Notes under the pieces: generated by a model | What the model was told of the DNA's origin: nothing | Database searches by the model: none | Seen by the model: only the letters and a program-made list of their open reading frames with translations | Part shown: one piece after another, positions 22,696 through 33,338 of the stretch | Position numbering within the stretch: position 1 is the first letter of the stretch | Layout of the letters: each line of letters starts with the position of its first letter | Assembly (NCBI GenBank): GCA_035578175.1 | Contig: JAQMRL010000003.1 | Location: forward strand, 97,447,969 to 97,511,968 | Direction: 5' to 3' | DNA length: 64,000 nucleotides | Source of the DNA: Catonia carolina | Taxonomy: Eukaryota > Arthropoda > Insecta > Hemiptera > Achilidae | Made by a program: the position numbers and the translations under genes

Positions 22696-23212
22696 AGCCT
22701 CACTTGAAGCTTCAAAGGCATCAAGTACTACTTACACGATTACGCATTAGACACTTTACACTTACACACAAACACTTACTGAAGAAAGAAGAACCACAAC
22801 ATAGTACACATTGCAACACGCCACTTACAATCAAACATATCATCACAGACTGCCAAACTACACAATCCAGCGAACACTATTTAAAATTAACAACATTTTA
22901 GCACTTAATTTAGTACACAAAGTAGCAGTTCAAAACACAATAAATTTTTTAAAATTTAACAAAATTTCAGATTTGATGTAATTGTAAAATCGCATGATTT
23001 AGTTTTCATTGTGTCATTCTATTTTTTATTTTTCTGTTGTCTAAATTTTAATTGAACCTAACTAATTTTTTATTATGTTTTTATATATATGACCTAATTG
23101 GGTTTTTTATGTCTTCTTTGGAAATTTTATACTACATGTATGTATATGTAACCTGGTCGCTAATGACCTCGTAGTCGATGCGACCTTAAATAAGTAAATA
23201 AATAAAAAAGAA
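22696..23212 (+). mobile_element. I-clade LINE 3' end: RNase H tail region, UTR and tail
   Basis: From 22704 the frame reads KLQRHQVLLTRLRIRHFTLT, HKHLLKKEE, then HCNTPLTIKHIITDC. This is the C-terminal RRxxVxLTRLRIGHxxLTHxxLL plus C..C....IKHI...C block that ends I and jockey ORF2 proteins. After one frameshift it continues NNILALNLVHKVAVQNTINF, LKFNKISDLM and stops at 22979-22981. A 170 bp T-rich UTR follows, then GGTCGCTAATGACCTCGTAG, GATGCGACCTTAAATAAG and a (AAAT)n tail ending about 23212. That tail is the one on SINE-2. It is the only place in the window where LINE coding text runs straight into the SINE-2 tail. Confidence 0.75.
23151..23212 (+). repeat. SINE-2-type 3' tail on the I-clade LINE
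   Basis: The pairing GGTCGC...GCGACC and the (AAAT)n end match the SINE-2 copies at 59163 and 57481. Either this is the LINE's own end, which I favour, or a severely truncated SINE-2 landed at the end of the LINE UTR. Confidence 0.7.
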
Positions 23213-23394
23213 CACTAATTATTTAACCCTTTCAGTGCTAGATGGATTTAAAAAAAAGATTTTGAGATCTACTCTGGGAAATCTGTTGCGTTGTCCTATA
23301 AATTGATGTCTATAATATTTTGTTTTGACTTTAATGTTATTTTTATTTACAACCTGTAAAATTATTTATTGTAGGCTACAACTTGTTAATGAGG

Positions 23395-23790
23395 TGATAA
23401 ATGTTTAATAACTATGGAGTGAATGTGACATGTACGTGAATCGGTTCAGTGATCGATTTTGGCGTGAAATTGTATAAGAAATTTCGTGCTAAGATTTAAT
23501 GAAATGATTCATGAACAATGATGATTGATGAATTCGTTTTCTGAAATGATTTTAAATAGGTATGGTAGGTTGATTTGAAATGTGTTTCATGGTGGTCGGA
23601 GTAGATTCCATTTTCCACCTTCGTTTCAGTCGTCTGTTAACAGGGAGGTCGGTAGAAAGAGATTGGACGTTTTTATTTATGTGGGTAATTGTCTTTTTGT
23701 GTAAAGAATTGTATGTTGTATTTACCATGTCTCGAACTGTCAGCATTTTCCTGTTACTTAAAACAACTACAAATCAAATTTGTTAAATCG
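23395..23790 (-). mobile_element. Jockey-like LINE 3' end (copy, minus)
   Basis: The open frame at 23552-23746 reads LTVRDMVNTTYNSLHKKTIT, then NVQSLSTDLPVNRRLKRRWK. The block NxPVNRRLKRRWxRD is a jockey C-terminus. The 3' UTR at 23395-23560 aligns with that of 52085-52730: both have AATCG.TC.AGTG.TCGATTT-type text and GGCGTGAAAT, and the coding part shares GGTGGTCGGAG and CAGTCGTCTGTTAACAGGGA. Confidence 0.8.
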
Positions 23791-23898
23791 ACAAAATGTG
23801 GTATGAATGACATGGTGAAGGAGGTAACATATCAATATGAAGGTGATATTCTTGTATATGAATGTATTGTAGTTTATTTAAAAATTATCTGTTATTTT

Positions 23899-24042
23899 TT
23901 TATTTTAAAGTCGCATCAACAACTCGGTCATTAGCGACGAAGGTGGGTTTTACTTGTGCAAATTTTCAGACCCTAGCCGGGTATCGAACTCAGGACCTCC
24001 ACGCTGTAGGCTAGCGCGCTACCAGTACGCTACGGAGGCGGG
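23899..24042 (-). repeat. SINE-2, complete head and body
   Basis: A 144 bp copy flanked by perfect TSDs CTGTTATTTT at 23889-23898 and 24043-24052. On the minus strand it starts CCCGCCTCCGTAGCGTACTG. The A box is around TAGCGTACTGGTAG and the B box around GAGTTCGATACCC. It ends with CGTCGCTAATGACCGAGTTG and GATGCGACTT. This is the best definition of the family head. Confidence 0.92.
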
Positions 24043-24052
24043 CTGTTATTTT

Positions 24053-24388
24053 ATATAGTTTTTAATTATATTTTAATTCTGTTGTAAATATCTGTTCAAT
24101 TTTCTCTTTAGGTATAGATTTAGGTATAGATACTGAAGTCACAAGATTGCCTTTTGCGTATGGACCGGCTGGGATGAAGGGAAGTGAAAATTTGACAGTG
24201 CTGCTAACCTCAACAGTGAGACACTACATTTCACTGCCGTGCACTTTCTACATACATTTTGTAAGCTATGGTTTATTCCGAGAAAATGTTTTCTTTATAA
24301 ACCTTATAAGAAATAAATGTGACCTGTAATATTGCCTATATCTCAATTACAAGACTAAAATGTTTATTTACTGTAATTTCCAGCTACG
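24053..24388. other. Anonymous stretch
   Basis: An open frame at 24147-24329 (60 codons) has no recognised domain; GGTATAGATTTA is repeated in tandem at 24111-24130. Confidence 0.4.
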
Positions 24389-24690
24389 TTATTCCATTGG
24401 AACAAAATTTTCTACGAATGAATCGCCTTCTTTATTATCGCTATCGCCGGCGTCTTCACTATCAGTCTCTCTACTATCTACGTAACACTTAGTAAAAAAA
24501 GAAAACGTTCTTTTTTTTACTAAGTGTCAAAAAAAAGTGTTGAAGAATAGCTTCTTCACGTCTTTAACTTCCTTCTTTATATTTTGAATTGTGGAAAGAG
24601 AAACGTCACAGTAGTTAGCCGCTCCCTCATGGCTTTTGTTAAGAGACAGGGAAAGTCATTTTTGTTTAGCTTCAACTTCACAGCATTATT
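24389..24690 (-). pseudogene. Decayed HTH-type gene or DDE transposon remnant
   Basis: Two minus-strand pieces look like protein. From 24690 to 24527, across one frameshift, the text reads LKLNKNDFPCLLTKAMRE, then AANYCDVSLSTIQNIKKEVK. The second piece has the VSxSTIxNIxKE pattern of a helix-turn-helix recognition helix. From 24481 to the stop at 24389-24391 there is an acidic tail, DSRETDSEDAGDSDNKEGDS then FVENFVPME. The two are separated by the foldback at 24485-24527, whose edge introduces a stop. An HTH start next to an acidic end suggests an internally deleted DDE-type element or a processed gene. I do not recognise the family firmly. Confidence 0.4.
24485..24527. repeat. Near-perfect foldback hairpin
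   Basis: Arms ACACTTAGTAAAAAAAGAA and its complement, differing by one base of length, with a 4-base loop AACG. It sits between the two coding pieces of the surrounding pseudogene. Confidence 0.9.
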
Positions 24691-25319
24691 ACACTGCATA
24701 TTAGATTTTGTTCAGCACTGTGTCTGTGTCTGCCCACGTTTTCGAGAAACTAACATTTCTCTTTACGGTAAAAAAACATTTACATTCGTACAGTTAACCT
24801 ACAAAAGGTTCCGCGATATACTAAATATGCTCTGGGTATAATATAAGTTGTTGTGTTCGTAGTATCTAGTAAAATTAAAACAGTCGCGCATGTGCACTGA
24901 TGCTTTTCCCCCTTTACCCCTCGTTGCAAACAAGGGCAAACTCGTGATTCAAGTAACTATAGGTGTGGTGCATTGGCGTCGATGGACGAATGTTGAATTT
25001 CAAAACCGATTTCCTTAAGACCGATACATCTGCATCACAGCTAATGGAACTTTTTCAAAGACATTGAAAATTGAAAATGGAATTCCACAAGAAACTGTTC
25101 TAAATAACTAATTTTAATCGCAATAAATGGTATAAATTTAATAATTCCGAAACCTTATGTAACATGATGATATCACTTTACATTGTATTGGCAAATATCA
25201 AGACCACGTAGCTATATATTGTCACAGACTTTAAATGATTTAACCGCTCTGGCATCCTCTATAGGTTTCTACGAGTATTTATCTAACTCGTATTTTTAAA
25301 AAAATAAAAGCAAATACAT
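24691..25319. other. Anonymous stretch
   Basis: Contains CAGTCGCGCATGTGCACTG near 24882 in an otherwise AT-rich region. No gene recognised. Confidence 0.4.
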
Positions 25320-25760
25320 AGTATTCTCTAGAAACGTACGATATCACTTTGAAAACATTAAGTCTTAGTTCTTTTCAAATAGAACTATGCAAAGAAATTA
25401 TAATTTTAGGTATAATACTTGACGAAATCTAATATACAGACCAAAAATACAAAAACTTAAAGCGGATTGCATGCTAACAATGAAATTAAAAAATCCATCG
25501 TGTCTGGCAACTGGGATCAAATAACAAAACTTTACTTAGTACTTACCAGGCAATACAATCAAAACTGGACTATGGTGTGTTGGTTTATAATTTAGCAATG
25601 ACCACTTTTCTCAAAATATAAAATTCTATTTGATAATATTAGATTCTAGTTTTTGAATACCTACAAATATGTTTTCTACATTAGTTCCGCTGATATAATT
25701 ATCTATAACGCATAAACTGGGAGTAGAACCTACATAATTTATTATGTGAGTTTAATTGTT
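25320..25760 (+). mobile_element. LINE reverse transcriptase fragment, I/R1-type
   Basis: Text around 25480-25660: WDQITKLYLVLTRQ then AIQSKLDYGVLVYNLA and TTFLKI. This matches the LLxxYxxxIxSxLDYGxxxY block following the RT thumb in I/R1-type LINEs. Downstream the frame near 25680-25740 gives SADI..L..RINWE-like text. Frameshifted and short. Confidence 0.6.
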
Positions 25761-27120
25761 AAAGAACCAATGGATTAGTCATAGAAAATATTAGTTATTG
25801 TTTATCAACCATTTAGTAAAATATAAAATAAACTATATATACTACGTATATGTGTATAAAAGAAAAAAATAAGAGACCACGTTTAAAAAAGATGAAGTTG
25901 AAGAATTGGTGTTGTCTTTTTGTTAAGAGATGAAATACAAAATAAAAAAACCAATGGAGATGAAATGATGATGTGGAGATGGACCACTGGAAGATAAAGA
26001 CGAAGAAGAAGAGAAACTGAAGAAGAAAGAAGGATGAACCATTATGATAAAGGTGAAGTAAAGACTATCTTCATTAACATAAACAAGCTCCCAACAACAA
26101 AAACCGCCGACCACTGAGGAAAGACTGTCTCAGGTCGAACGTCCAAAGGTCCCAAGCAAAAACCACTAAATTATATTTTTCTATTTAGTCGAAATTATGT
26201 TCTCTTTTCAAAAACGAATATGTGGCCGTTTTTGTATGCTTTTTTACCATTCTCTTGTATACATACTCTCTCAGATATAATAAAAAAAGAGCCACACATT
26301 CCAGGAACAAAATTATTTATGGGCATATTTAAAGAACAATAGTGTTATGCAAGGAAAAAAGAAAAAGCCCACTATGACTGTAGTACAATCCATTATAATG
26401 ATATCGTAGAGTACCGTAATCCTAACAAAAAAAGTAAAAGCATGGGTGGATAAATAATATACAGAAGATTTAAAATATACCTATGTAAAAATAAAATATA
26501 TTAAAAACATTTTAAAACTATAAATAACGAACCTAAAATTCTGCGGTAAGCCATACTTTCTCCAAAATCCTCGCCAAAATAAAAATTTTATTAAAATTTT
26601 GACCGATATTTCTTTTTTATAAATATTACATTTTTCTTATTTCTTTCTGTTTTAATTTAGGAACTAAATTTCAACAAAAGTTTAGATTACATATCAAGTC
26701 TAGTATCTGTAGATTTTAGTTTGAAGAGTTGATAGATTTTTGAAAGTGTTAATTATTGTACATAACAAAAAAATAAAAGCCTTTATTTAACAAGCAACAC
26801 CCACTCATTTCCCTTCCCACTCAGCTCCATTGGAGAAAAGGCCTATTAATCCATTTTTTAATTTTATGTTCCAGTGGCCAGTTTTATGTTTATGTGGCCA
26901 GTTTGGCTAGAAAATTGAAATTGATCGTTTCCCTAGAATACCCTGTGTGCGTGGACACCATCCAACTATCTCTTAAAAATGAAATCATTTTTTTGCAGAT
27001 TCGAAATTCCACAACGCGCGAAATACTGGTAAGAAAAATATGACATGATGTAGATCCGATGACCCCTACCGATTCTCCCTCCAACCCAAGTTTCTCTTGC
27101 GTTTACGGTGTAGCCTATAT
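25761..27120. other. Anonymous stretch with a purine-rich tract
   Basis: A GA-rich segment at 25975-26035 (GAAGAAGAAG runs) gives spurious open frames. The segment 26800-27090 has a minus-strand open frame (26890-27084) without recognisable family and could be part of the LINE-B upstream of 27155, but no motif shows this. Confidence 0.4.
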
Positions 27121-27154
27121 CATTTCCGAGATAATAGTATATTCATGCGAGGAT

Positions 27155-27775
27155 TTACAGTCCCAGCCGTATCTCGCTTCCTAAGCACCACCTCACTCTG
27201 TCTCGCCAGTCCCCATCGGAGAGCCGCAGCAAAGACATTGCCTCCTGCACCCCATCCAACCATGTCACTTCCGGCCTAACCATTTTTCTTCTACCGGCTG
27301 GCGTCCACTCCCATATGTGTCTATAAGTGGCCTCTTTGGCCACTTATTATCTTCCATCCTCTTCAAATGGCCAAACCATTTTAACTGCTACCGGGATATG
27401 GTTCATGATATTTCCTTGAACGCCGATTCTTCTCCTAATTTCAGAATTCGGAATTCGATCGATCCGCGACACACCACAGCTCCGCCTCCATAAATCCATT
27501 TCCACCGCTTTTAGGCGATCCTTCTGTTTCTTTGTCAATACCCACACTTCCGCAGCATAGGTACACACTCTCCAGGATAGCATGATAAATATTTAACTTT
27601 GTCTCCCTCCAAATTTTATCATTCCAAAGGACAGAATTTAACTGCACTATAACCCTTCGCCCTTGCGAAATCTTGCTGTTTACTTCCACTGCACTTGTTC
27701 CTCTCCTATCAAAGATGACTCCCAAGTATTTAAAATTTTCACAACTTTTTACTACACCCGTACCCAGATCTGCAG
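27155..27775 (-). mobile_element. LINE-B reverse transcriptase C-terminus
   Basis: The minus strand reads GVIFDRRGTSAVEVNSKISQ, GRRVIVQLNSVLWN, TKLNIYHAILESV, AAEVWVLTKKQKDRLKAVEM, DLWRRSCGVSRIDRIPNSEI, RRRIGVQGNI, then after a frameshift ATYRHIWEWTPAGRRK and VTWLDGVQEAM. Order and motifs (LGxxF, GRRxI..LNxxLW, YGxExWxxxxxxxxxLxAVEMDFWRRS, RIxNxEIRRR, W.P.GRRKxxRPxxTWxxGV) fit an insect LINE ORF2 end. Base composition is richer in GC than its surroundings, so it is younger or less decayed than neighbours, but still has frameshifts near 27345 and 27560. Confidence 0.88.
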
Positions 27776-27932
27776 ATCACGATGATGAGATAATAGTACT
27801 ATTATTAATATAATAAAATAGTTAATTCTATTATTATTATTATAGTAGGAGGAGACGGACGGTTGCAGGGAAGTGTGAGGAGACTGTCAACAAAAACAAA
27901 AAAAATATTATAATAAATTTATTTCCCTAATC

Positions 27933-28290
27933 TATGTACCTTGCAATCTGTTCAATTTAGACCAATAAGCAACCCAGTGACCCAATCAGATGAAGCTAAT
28001 GTGTATGCCATTTAAATGAGATGTAGTCTTGTACAAACTCAGGCCGACCAATCCTAAGAGAGTATTGTTAATTGAACCTTGAACATCAAAGTAACCCGAC
28101 CAATCCTAAGAGAGTATTGTGAATTGAACCTTTGACATCAAAGTAAACCGGTAACTACTGTCTTGTATTTAAATCCGCATATAATTAACTACCTTTACTT
28201 AGATTTGAATCAGGAACCTTCGTCTCCGAAAATCACCTGTTAAACAGCTGAACCGCGGCGAAGACTTTACCGCTAGACCAACTCGGTGGG
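27933..28290 (-). repeat. SINE-3 copy with internal tandem duplication
   Basis: On the minus strand it starts AACCCACCGAGTTGGTCTAG. The A box TTGGTCTAGCGGTAA and B-box-like TGATTCAAATC are well preserved, and the body ends TTGCAAGGTACATAG. A 52 bp unit is duplicated at 28044-28095 and 28096-28147, absent from the 10556 copy. Confidence 0.85.
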
Positions 28291-28494
28291 TTAGTATAAT
28301 AACAAAATAAAGTTGCATTAATTGAATTGCCAAAATATTCCCGATTTTAAGAGAGTTTAGAAAATTTTCTTAAGGACCAGTCAAGGATAAAGATTAAAGT
28401 CACTAATGACCAAATAATCGATAAATCTTTACTTTATTTTTGTACAGGGCTAATTTAGATCCCGCAACGTAACATTAGACATTTCTGGAAGCCT

Positions 28495-28770
28495 TTTGCA
28501 GCCAATACTCTCGCATTCGTTCACTACACGCTTTTCTCCTTTATTCTATCCATCTATACTGCTTTTTTTCTTTGTGGTCAGCAATCAGTTGCTTCGATCC
28601 ATTATGTTTTCTCGAATTATTAGTTTTGTCAATATCCGCTCTAACTTCTTCAAAGATATATCCGAAACCTTAGGTCCTAATTTAGTGTCGTATATGTATA
28701 TATATTTTGTTAACCGTTTATCGTGCATTCTATACAGGTCTAAGCAGGCATAACATTCTATTTTTAGTGG
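28495..28770 (-). mobile_element. LINE-D 3' terminal fragment
   Basis: Across frames the minus strand reads LGPKVSD, FEEVRADIDKTNNSRKHNGS, then RRKACSERMRV. It matches DNA at 34737-34930, which shares GACCTAA.GT.TCGGATA and GGAGAAAAG.GT. Both have the DxWFxEVRxDIxKTxIxRxN..DR and ERRKxxxSERMxxYW layout seen at the end of an insect LINE type. Decayed. Confidence 0.6.
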
Positions 28771-28835
28771 CAATTTAAAAAAATGTCATCTATCATTTTA
28801 CTTTGTTCGTTCTTCCGTCAGTCACACCCAAATGG

Positions 28836-29105
28836 CAGAAACTACAAGAAATAACATCAAACGGTTTTCAGATTCATAATCTAATGAAACGTTAGTAGCC
28901 TTTAATTAGATTTGAAGTTCCGGTTTTGACCGGCAGTGGCACAAAACCAAAGAAATTAAAGTCAGATCAGAAACAACAAGAGATAGCAACAAACAGTTTT
29001 CGGATTCGTAATCTACACAAAAAGTTAGTGGGCCTGGATTAGATTTAAAGTTAAAGTTTCGACCGACAGTAGCCCAAAACCGGAAGTCAAGAAATTAAAG
29101 TCGGA
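28836..29105. repeat. Imperfect tandem duplication, 132 bp period
   Basis: Unit 1 (28836-28967) and unit 2 (28968-29105) share CAGAAAC.ACAAGA.ATA, CGGATTCGTAATCTA-like and GAAATTAAAGTC blocks at the same spacing. Text after 29106 (GGAAACAAAAATAG) suggests a third, mostly lost unit. No coding function seen. Confidence 0.85.
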
Positions 29106-30180
29106 GTTTGGAAACAAAAATAGCGTCATTCGATTCTTTTTAAAGAGTAGATACCGAAATTACTAACGGTTTTTCCCATTGGTCAAAGGTAAGGCATATT
29201 AAAAATAACTACCAGTCATGAGACATGTCATATCATGAAAGGGAATTTTCTTTTGTTGATTGGTTCTATTAACCGCACGTTTTTCTTGAAAAGTTATTTT
29301 GTTTTTCGTTATCTTCTTTGTCCGTCTACTATCTTCGGACCCATTATCTTCCGGAGGATATTTTCCACAAAATCACCATAGTCTACATCTTTAAATAAAA
29401 AAAAAATAAAAACTTTTGTTATTTCTATAATATTTTATAATTTTTGTAGTTGGCGTTATAAATTTTTTTGCCTACACAAAAATACGTGTTATCAACGGTT
29501 GAACTCAGAAAATTCGTTGAAATTTTAAACAAAATTTTACTTCCCAAATAAAACAAGTTAATGAGTTTTGTAGCACACTTGTTTTTATTTATACAAAAAT
29601 ACAAAGTACTGTTGTACAATTGCAAGGTATATATTATACCATAAAATATGAAATAGATAACAAACCATTGTAATGTTTTATCTATTCAATCTGAAATAAG
29701 TTTAAAATAACTGCGATAGAATAAAATTTGCATCATTCTCATTGTTATGTGCGGCATATAATTCTGCATATAAACAATGTAATAATTTCCCTCTTTTTCT
29801 CCCTTTTCCCTCTTTTTCTACTTGGAATTTATGACAATTTACATTATAATCTCTTTTTATTGCGTTACTAAAACATATATTTTGTTATAAAATCCCCCTC
29901 TCTATTTCTCTTGATGCTCATTACAAATTCCCTAAATATGATTATTAAACTCCACAATCGGGTTTGAAATCTGTTTTAGTATTCATGTGAATGTATTGAT
30001 TGATATTATACTTTTAGTAGATCAATCGTTAATAATTTTGATTTTTTAAATTCATAATTATTGTTTTAACTTTAATAAATGTACATCCGTGTTTTAAACA
30101 GTCAAAATTTGCCAATAACCCTAATCATCGGCTCCGTAAAAGGTTGAAAAGAGATTTGTGATGAATTTTAAAAGTCAACT
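29106..30180. other. Anonymous AT-rich stretch
   Basis: No recognised gene or repeat. A minus-strand open frame at 29425-29625 is AT-driven. Confidence 0.45.
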
Positions 30181-30199
30181 GATTTTTTTCTTCTTCTAA

Positions 30200-30400
30200 G
30201 GAAACTTATTAAAAATTTAATTTGTAATTTTTAAACAGTAGTTTTGGCAATGTCATTTTATTTAAACGAGAGGGTGTTGCTAATGAGTGGTTTTCTCCTC
30301 AAAAGTGGTGAAGCAATGTAAAACAAGCTCCAAATATATTTACTGTTTGTGCAAAGCTGCACAGTTGTCGATTTAATAAAATAAGGTGAAAAAATTAACT
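30200..30400 (+). mobile_element. Probable jockey-like LINE 3' UTR
   Basis: Matches 41700-41835: AATGAGTGGT.T.CTCCT, then TGTGCAAA.C...ACAGTTGT followed by an A-rich end with GTGAAAAA or GTGGAAAAA. No coding text is left here. Assigned by the better copy at 41480. Confidence 0.5.
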
Positions 30401-31076
30401 ACTCTTAAATATATTGAAATTTTAGAAGTACAAACAAAAAAGAGTGTAAAATTATTTTGAAAACGTGAGAAATATGAACGAAAACCGTTTAAACAAGATC
30501 TTCAATAATTAATTACACCGACAAAAACAAAATCAACAACTAGGGATTTTCAAAACTTATTATTTCTATAAAACTAAAATCAGAAGCAAGTAATATTGAT
30601 GGGTATATTGGTTGGTGGAGATTAAGCAAACCGCCAAAGAAAAACGGCAGGTTCTAGATGATGCGAAAAAGTTCAGCTCGAACAGATGAAAAAAGATTGG
30701 GAAGAAAAAATTATGAGAAGAGAAAATACTAAAGAAAAAGATGGGACTTTCTGAATAAGTTAAATAAAATAAATCCGAAAAATAAAGGCTAATTAAAGAA
30801 AAAATTAAATCAAAGAAAGTAAAAATCTGGATGAGAATTATTGGAAGGAGAAAGATGTTAAAATTGTTGCTGCCAAGTCAATTGTGACTAAATTCTTGTA
30901 AAAATCCTAAAATAACGCGTGACGCAATATTTAGAAGCTGAGTACTTACCCGATCATTACGATTGTATGTAAAGATCACTTTTCATTAGGTGGGTTTATT
31001 CTGCTTGTTCCCGGCTAATACGCTTTCCCGAATAATACGCTAACATGGGACTGTCCCTTTAAAATTGTATTAAGCT
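30401..31076. other. Anonymous A-rich stretch
   Basis: The segment 30600-30800 is rich in lysine and glutamate codons in several frames, but with stops; not assigned. Confidence 0.4.
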
Positions 31077-31083
31077 AATTTTT

Positions 31084-31478
31084 TGCCCGCAATAGGGAGT
31101 TGGAGTGTTAAATTATTTGCACTCGATCTGCTAGTTCCAGGGCTACAAAAAATAGTTCTGTTTCTTATTGCATGGTCAACCAATTATATGATTGAAGAAA
31201 TAAAGAACAGAAGAGGTAGAAGTGTAAAAGACACTAGTCAGAGTTATCTGCTTTGGGTAATAAATTTTATCATTATACAACCAGACCTTGTGGTGAATAA
31301 AGTGAAGGTGTCATTTGCAGGGTGAAAAATAAATGCTTTTCAGAAGGCCTGGGACGCTGATAAGCATACTTTTCCACTCAGTCAGAAAAGCTATGGTAAA
31401 CAACTTCACTTCTCGTTTTACTTAGTAAAGCCTCTAGGGGTTGAAACTAGCCTTTCGGCTGATGACATAAACAACAAA
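31084..31478 (+). repeat. SINE-1, full length
   Basis: Starts TGCCCGCAATAGGG and ends GATGACATAAACAACAAAC. Imperfect TSD CTAATTTT (31075-31082) and CTGATTTT (31479-31486). CTGCTAGTTCCAGG subfamily. Confidence 0.9.
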
Positions 31479-31526
31479 CTGATTTTACTGTAATCATGTT
31501 AAAATTAAAAATATCGAAGAATTTTA

Positions 31527-31697
31527 TTTAAATTGTTTTAGTTTATTTTAAGTTGCATCAACATCTTTGTTATTATCGTCTTCTTTGTGTTATGGTATGA
31601 GGGGTTTTTAAATTATAATAATTTTCAAACCGATAATCGAACCCGGGATCGATCTTTTTGTAGTGTATTATACTGACCACTACACCATGATGGCGGT
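31527..31697 (-). repeat. SINE-2 copy with complete head
   Basis: On the minus strand CCGCCATCATGGTGTAGTGG gives the A box and CCCGGGTTCGATTATC-like text the B box, followed by a body with GATGTTGATGCAACTTAAA. The flanks ATCGAAGAATTTT (left) and ATCAAAGAATTTT (right) are an imperfect TSD. Confidence 0.8.
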
Positions 31698-32330
31698 ACA
31701 TCAAAGAATTTTTTTTGTATTTTAAATAAATTTAGTTCTTACTCTAAAGAAACTGTTTATTTTTTAAAACTGTTAAATTATCCTGTGACAGATTTTAATG
31801 ATTTTGTTTACTCATTTTCCTTTGCACTTGAATTAAAAGGAATTTGTTTTTGCTAATATTGCCTAAAACAATTGTACTTTATAACTTCATTAAAGTGTAA
31901 TCAAAATAGGTACGTAATAATGAATGAAAATATACTATATAACAGGTATGAAGGTAGTACAACAATAATTAATTCAAAATAATCAATCAATGTCAAAATA
32001 CGTAACCACCCAACACCCACTTGTGCATTATGTTTCACTAATAGTCTATTCAAGTCTCGATTAATTTCAATACAAGTGGAATTAATACCATGTAAGACAA
32101 CTATTTCATCAATTATTACAGTTTTAAACTTTAGTTTATAAATATAAGTTCTTATTAATTAACTTTGTAATTAATAATAATTAACTTGTAATCCCACACT
32201 CTTCGAGATCTCTGTCCACCTTACTGAACCTTTGTTTCGTTATCTTGAAAGCAGTGGCATTGATAAGGGGAGTTTCAGGTGTCCAAACACTTCTCGAAAT
32301 ATAAAAAAATATATAAAAAAGATTAGTAAA
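31698..32330. other. Anonymous AT-rich stretch
   Basis: Nothing recognised. Confidence 0.45.
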
Positions 32331-33290
32331 TTTATCCTCCCCATTTTATAAAAGCAGTTCAAAGCCTGTACAAAAATACCAAAGGGATAATAACAATGGA
32401 GCACTCAAATTCTGAAGAAGTAATTATTAATAGAGGAGTACGACAAGGGTGTGGTCTATCACCCAGATTGGTCAATATTATTCGGATGACGTGATTAGAA
32501 GATGGAAGTCTCAAGTCCACACTGGTATCCTCATACGAGAAGAAATGGTTGTAAACTGCCTATTATTTGCCCATGACCTAATAGTGCTTCAGGAGAATGA
32601 GGATGACCTGCTGAAATTACTCTTCATGCTGAATAAATTATGTAAAGAATATAAGTTGACACTTTCGACAAAGAAGACAAAGTTAATGGCATTCAGGGGG
32701 AAGAAGCCAGTCAGAAGCTAAATTGTAATAAAGAATAATATTTTGGAACTGATATCCCTCTTTCAGTATCTAGATTACAACATTACATTACAATAGGATA
32801 AAGATGCTTACAATAAGATGCGCAGATTTCAGCAAATATGTGGAACTATCCACAGAACTTTAAAAATAGCACCAGCAAAAACACGAGGTTGAAATTTTAT
32901 AAAACAATAGCAGAACCGATTCTACTCTATGGCAGTGAAACTTAGGTGCTATTAAAGCCAGAGGAGAATGGATTGCAAGCATCTGAAATGAAATTTCTTC
33001 GAGATACGTATTGGTGTAGTAGAGAGGATCGTTACAGGAATACCGAGATAAGGAAAGAACTCAACATTTTCTCTATAAACGACAGGGTATCTCGGAACAG
33101 AATGCAGTGGTTGGAGCATGTGAGCAGAATGATGAAGGATAGGATAGTTGAGCAAACACTAGGCTATAAACCGGAGGAAAGAGAGAACGAGAACACCCGA
33201 AAAAGAGATGGGCAGATTTCAGAGTTTTGGAACTGGCAGAGATGCATAATCCTTGGAAGGCAGAAGAAGGAGAAGTAAATTTTACCAATA
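32331..33290 (+). mobile_element. LINE-A reverse transcriptase fragment, most complete copy
   Basis: Text in order: AVQSLYKNTKGIITME (32354 on), INRGVRQGCGLSPRL (the RT RQGCxLSPxLFN motif), then 32449-32721 CLLFAHDLIVLQENEDDLLK (a degraded FADD-like active-site region, here FAHD), LNKLCKEYKLTLSTKKTKLM and AFRGK. After frameshifts: GSET*VL, ASEMKFLRDTYWCSRED, RYRNTEIRKELNIFSINDRV, RMQWLEHVSRMMKDRIVEQT, LGYKPEERENENTRKRDG. It ends AGAAGAAGGAGAAG. The GRRxxGRPRKRW equivalent is worn to ERENENTRKR. The catalytic aspartate pair reads A-H-D rather than A-D-D. Dead copy. Confidence 0.88.
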
Positions 33291-33338
33291 GCAGGAAACC
33301 TACCAAGTTGAATTAAATAAATAACTAAAATAACTTAA

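Noticed and set aside
25923..26114. Serine-rich minus-strand frame
   Set aside because: Low-complexity reading of a GA-rich tract.
27097..27279. 60-codon plus-strand frame
   Set aside because: Shadow of LINE-B, whose motifs are on the minus strand.
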